The notes under the pieces were generated by a model. It was not told the origin of the DNA and did no database searches. It was given only the letters and a program-made list of their open reading frames with translations. Shown here piece after piece: positions 5,432-8,508 of a stretch of 8,508 nt of DNA (positions are counted from its first letter, which is position 1; every line of letters starts with the position of its first letter). This DNA is from Acidobacteriota bacterium. GTDB lineage: Bacteria; Acidobacteriota; Thermoanaerobaculia; Multivoradales; JAHEKO01. The position numbers and the translations under genes are program-made. Location: NCBI GenBank assembly GCA_030610025.1, contig JAUWSP010000093.1:1-8508 (forward strand), given 5' to 3'.

Positions 5432-8400
5432 ATGAAGAGCAATCTCTTGAAGACAGGCATCCTGATGGTTGCCCTGCTGGGGCTGGGTCTGCCAGCTTCG
5501 GCGCAGGTTGAAATCGACTCCAATACCTTTGGAGGCTTGGTTGCCCGCTCGATCGGTCCGGCCATCATGAGCGGCAGAATCGCCGCCATCGATGCCGTGT
5601 CGGGGGATCCCCTGACCATCTATGCCGGTGCTGCGAGCGGTGGCGTGTGGAAATCGAAGGACGGCGGTCTGACCTGGAGCCCGATCTTCGATGACTATAT
5701 CCAGTCCATTGGCGCCATTCGGATCGATCCGCAGGACTCGAACACCGTCTGGGTTGGCACCGGAGAGTCGTGGGTCCGCAACAGCGTCTCGGTAGGAGCC
5801 GGAGTCTACAAATCGACGGATGGCGGCGACAGCTGGAAGTTCGTCGGATTGGGTGACTCGGAGCGCATTGCGCGCATCGTCATCGACCCCAGCAAGACCG
5901 ACACCGTTTATGTCTGTGCCACGGGGCAGCTGTGGAGCGCCAACGAGGAGCGCGGCGTCTACAAGACCACCGACGGCGGCGAGAGCTGGGAGCAGGTGCT
6001 TGGGGTGGATGAGAACACCGGGTGTTCGGATATCGCGATCGATCCCCAGAGCCCCAACATTCTCTACGCAGGCATGTGGCAGTTTCGGCGATACCCTGAC
6101 TTCTTCGAGTCGGGTGGTCCTGGCAGTGCACTCTACAAATCGACCGATGGCGGCAAGAATTGGAAGGAGTTGACGACGGGTCTGCCGGAAGGCGAAAAGG
6201 GACGCATTGCGGTCACCGTAGCTCCGAGCCGTCCGAGTCGTGTGTATGCCGTGGTCGAGGCCGAGGAGACAGCCCTCTACAAATCGGATGATCTTGGAGA
6301 GAGCTGGGAGGAGATGAACAACTCCCTGTCGGTCAAGAGTCGTCCCTTCTACTTCGCCTATGTCGTGGTGGACCCGGAAGACTTCGAACGGGTCTACAAG
6401 CCCGGGTTCTATTTGGGGGTCTCCACGGATTCCGGCAGGTCCTTCACCTCGATCTTGAGTGGTGGGTTCGACATGACGGTGCACAGCGACCACCACGCGC
6501 TGTGGATCAACCCCGCCAATCCCCACGAGCTGGTCTTGGGCACCGACGGTGGCGTCTACATGTCCTATGATCGTGCCGCTCACTTTCGGCTCATCAAGGC
6601 CCTGCCGGTCTCCCAGTTCTATGAGGTCAGCTACGACTTCGATAGGCCCTACAACGTATTCGGGGGGTTGCAGGACAACGGTTCCTGGATGGGCCCCTCG
6701 CGCTCAGCCGGCGGTATCGAGAACAAGGATTGGACGCTCGTGGGTCAGGGAGATGGGTTCCATACCTATCGGGATCCCGAGGAGACGGACATCATTTACG
6801 CCGAGTTCCAAGGGGGAAAACTGACTCGCTATCACTTGTCTACGGGAGAATCCAAAGAGATTCGACCCCTGCCCGGTGAGGGTGAAGAAGACTATCGATT
6901 CAACTGGAACACTCCACTACTGCTGTCGCCGAGCACTCCGGGCACCCTCTACTACGGTGGCCAGTACGTATTCCGGTCACCAGACCGAGGGGAGTCGTGG
7001 CAGAAGATCTCTCCGGATCTGACGACCAACGACCCACAACGGCAGCGTCAGATGGAGACCGGTGGTCTGACGTTGGACAACTCGACGGCCGAGAACAACG
7101 CGACGATCTACACGATCTCGGAGTCGCCCAGGAACTCCAAAGTCCTATGGGTGGGCACCGATGACGGTCTGGTGCAGCTGACTCGCGACGGCGGTGAGAG
7201 CTGGACCAACGTAACCGCCAACATTCCGGACCTACCGGCTGGCCTGTGGATCTCTCACCTGGAGGCGAGCCCTCACGAGGAGGGTACGGCACATATGTCC
7301 GTGGATGGGCATCGGTCGGGCGACATGAACACGTACCTCTACCGAACTACCGATTTCGGGTCGACCTGGGAATCCATCGTCAGTGAGGGCATCGAGAGCT
7401 TCGCCCATGTCGTGGCCCAGGACCCGGTGAACCCCGACCTCCTATTCGCCGGCACCGAGTTCGGGTTGTACGTCACCCTGGATGGTGGCAGCCGGTGGGC
7501 CCGATTCAAGGGTGGTCTGCCGCCAGTTCCGGTGCGGGATCTGGACATTCATCCGCGCGATCACGATTTGATCGTTGGCACCCACGGTCGGGGCATCTAC
7601 ATCTTGGACGACCTGACGCCTCTTCGCGCTCTGACTGCGGAGACGCTCGAGGCCAACCTGGCCCTGCTGCCGGCTCGCGACGCCGTCATGGTGGTCTCGG
7701 GCGGTATGTCCTGGTTCACGGGCAGCGATGAGTTCTCCGGCCGGAACCCTCCCGAGGCGGCGAGCATTTTTTTCTATCAGAAGAAACGACACATCTTCGG
7801 CGATCTGAAGGTCGAGATCTATGATTTCGAGGGTGAGTTGATCACCACCATTCCCGCACCCAAGGTGAAGGGTCTGAATCGGGCGGACTGGCCCATGCGG
7901 CTGCCACCACCCAAGCTTCCACCCGCCACGAACCTGGTCTTCGTCTTCCAGGGTCCGCGAGTTCCAGAAGGGACCTATACCTACAAACTGATCAAGGGCA
8001 AGGAGACCTTCGAAGGGACCGTGAACCTGGTCCCGGACCCCCGCTCGCCCCATTCGGCGGAGGATCGGAAGTTGCAGCAGGAGACCTCCCTCGAGCTCTA
8101 CGAATCCCTGGAGGGTCTGACCTACCTCATCGACACCTTGATCGATGTACGGGATCAGACCGAGGACAGGGCCGAGGAGGCGGGTGATCGAGGCGGACTG
8201 GCCAAGAACCTCGAGGCCTACGCCGACGAGCTGGAAGCATTCCGCGGTTCGCTGGTCTCGACGGCGGAGACCGGCTGGATCTCTGGTGACGAGAAGCTGC
8301 GAGAGAAGATGGGCAATCTTTTCGGCGGTATCGTCAACTACGACGGGCGTCCGACCCAATCGCAAGTCGACAGGAAGGACGTACTGATCGGTCAGCTGAC

Positions 8401-8508
8401 AGCTGCCGAGACCCGGTTCGAGGAGCTCACCACGAGTCGGGAGCTCACGTCTCTGAACTCGCAACTGCAGGGTCGAGGCCTGGAGGTCATCAGCGTTGTG
8501 AGCCGTGA
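5432..8508 (+). CDS. Exported sortilin/VPS10-like beta-propeller protein with BNR/Asp-box repeats (partial)
   Basis: The frame is open for 1025 codons to the edge with no stop; the TGA at 8506-8508 is out of frame. Residues 1-24 are a Sec signal peptide ending ASA. The mature start GGLVARSIGPAIMSGRI is typical of large bacterial proteins labelled glycosyl hydrolase or VPS10 domain. Asp-box motifs (S/T-x-D-x-G-x-x-W/F) begin at residues 75, 128, 179, 237, 285, 331, 516, 584, 639 and 682, with a degenerate copy at 378, enough for a ten-bladed or double propeller. Next comes a FlgD-like Ig segment (about 793-870, with EIYDFEGE and GLNRADWPMR), then a charged helical tail from about 875. The family usually ends near this length, so little is probably missing. 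No glycosidase catalytic set is evident; Asp-boxes are structural, so binding or scaffolding is as likely as catalysis. It is co-transcribed with the LolA-like gene. Confidence 0.9.
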   Translation, partial: MKSNLLKTGILMVALLGLGLPASAQVEIDSNTFGGLVARSIGPAIMSGRIAAIDAVSGDPLTIYAGAASGGVWKSKDGGLTWSPIFDDYIQSIGAIRIDPQDSNTVWVGTGESWVRNSVSVGAGVYKSTDGGDSWKFVGLGDSERIARIVIDPSKTDTVYVCATGQLWSANEERGVYKTTDGGESWEQVLGVDENTGCSDIAIDPQSPNILYAGMWQFRRYPDFFESGGPGSALYKSTDGGKNWKELTTGLPEGEKGRIAVTVAPSRPSRVYAVVEAEETALYKSDDLGESWEEMNNSLSVKSRPFYFAYVVVDPEDFERVYKPGFYLGVSTDSGRSFTSILSGGFDMTVHSDHHALWINPANPHELVLGTDGGVYMSYDRAAHFRLIKALPVSQFYEVSYDFDRPYNVFGGLQDNGSWMGPSRSAGGIENKDWTLVGQGDGFHTYRDPEETDIIYAEFQGGKLTRYHLSTGESKEIRPLPGEGEEDYRFNWNTPLLLSPSTPGTLYYGGQYVFRSPDRGESWQKISPDLTTNDPQRQRQMETGGLTLDNSTAENNATIYTISESPRNSKVLWVGTDDGLVQLTRDGGESWTNVTANIPDLPAGLWISHLEASPHEEGTAHMSVDGHRSGDMNTYLYRTTDFGSTWESIVSEGIESFAHVVAQDPVNPDLLFAGTEFGLYVTLDGGSRWARFKGGLPPVPVRDLDIHPRDHDLIVGTHGRGIYILDDLTPLRALTAETLEANLALLPARDAVMVVSGGMSWFTGSDEFSGRNPPEAASIFFYQKKRHIFGDLKVEIYDFEGELITTIPAPKVKGLNRADWPMRLPPPKLPPATNLVFVFQGPRVPEGTYTYKLIKGKETFEGTVNLVPDPRSPHSAEDRKLQQETSLELYESLEGLTYLIDTLIDVRDQTEDRAEEAGDRGGLAKNLEAYADELEAFRGSLVSTAETGWISGDEKLREKMGNLFGGIVNYDGRPTQSQVDRKDVLIGQLTAAETRFEELTTSRELTSLNSQLQGRGLEVISVVSR

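Noticed and set aside
4661..6583. A 640-codon open frame on the minus strand, antisense to the LolA-like and VPS10-like genes
   Set aside because: It mirrors two genes with signal peptides, ribosome-binding sites and clear family motifs. Its own translation is His/Arg/Gly/Val-rich with no recognisable domain, as expected of the antisense of GC-rich coding sequence.
7442..8464. A 340-codon minus-strand frame
   Set aside because: It is antisense to the C-terminal third of the VPS10-like protein, where the sense frame shows Asp-boxes and a FlgD-like Ig segment. There is no ribosome-binding site or recognisable domain.
8506..8508. TGA at the last three bases as the stop of the VPS10-like gene
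   Set aside because: Counting from the ATG at 5432, codons fall on 8501-8503 and 8504-8506, leaving GA. The TGA is out of frame, so the gene continues beyond the window.

Overview
This is a GC-rich bacterial chromosomal segment (roughly 60% GC by eye) with seven protein-coding genes, two of them cut by the window edges. No rRNA, tRNA, CRISPR array or phage gene was seen. Secreted VPS10/BNR-type propeller proteins, LolA-like periplasmic proteins and a GH113-like glycosidase together suggest a Gram-negative heterotroph. Acidobacteriota (Thermoanaerobaculia-like) is my best guess, but it rests on protein style only.

Left part (1-1898). A GH113-like exported glycoside hydrolase runs leftward off the edge (start at 921). 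It is divergent from a two-TM protein of an unnamed conserved family with four soluble-domain cysteines (989-1870). That gene converges on the next leftward cluster across 28 bp holding a 7-bp-stem hairpin.

Middle (1899-4257). Three leftward genes form a probable operon. In transcription order they are a DUF2461/TIGR02453 protein, a secreted LolA-like domain protein with a strong ribosome-binding site, and a YwiC-like multi-pass membrane protein whose probable TTG start overlaps the previous stop (TTGA).

Intergenic 4258-4666. This is the only long gene-free stretch, and it lies between divergent units. It holds a 175-bp MITE-like element with perfect 16-bp terminal inverted repeats and a CTAA direct repeat on each side, then a strong 39-nt nested stem-loop upstream of the next gene.

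Right part (4667-8508). A two-gene rightward operon encodes a LolA-like periplasmic protein and, 15 bp later, a very large exported sortilin/VPS10-like propeller protein with at least ten Asp-box motifs, a FlgD-like Ig segment and a helical tail. It runs off the right edge with no in-frame stop.

Most products are envelope or exported proteins. Two LolA-like proteins lie in divergent units, one next to an integral membrane protein and one next to a giant propeller. No known defence or biosynthetic system is recognisable. The points most worth a second look are the MITE, the leader stem-loop, the large insertion in the glycosidase barrel and the unnamed four-cysteine membrane protein.
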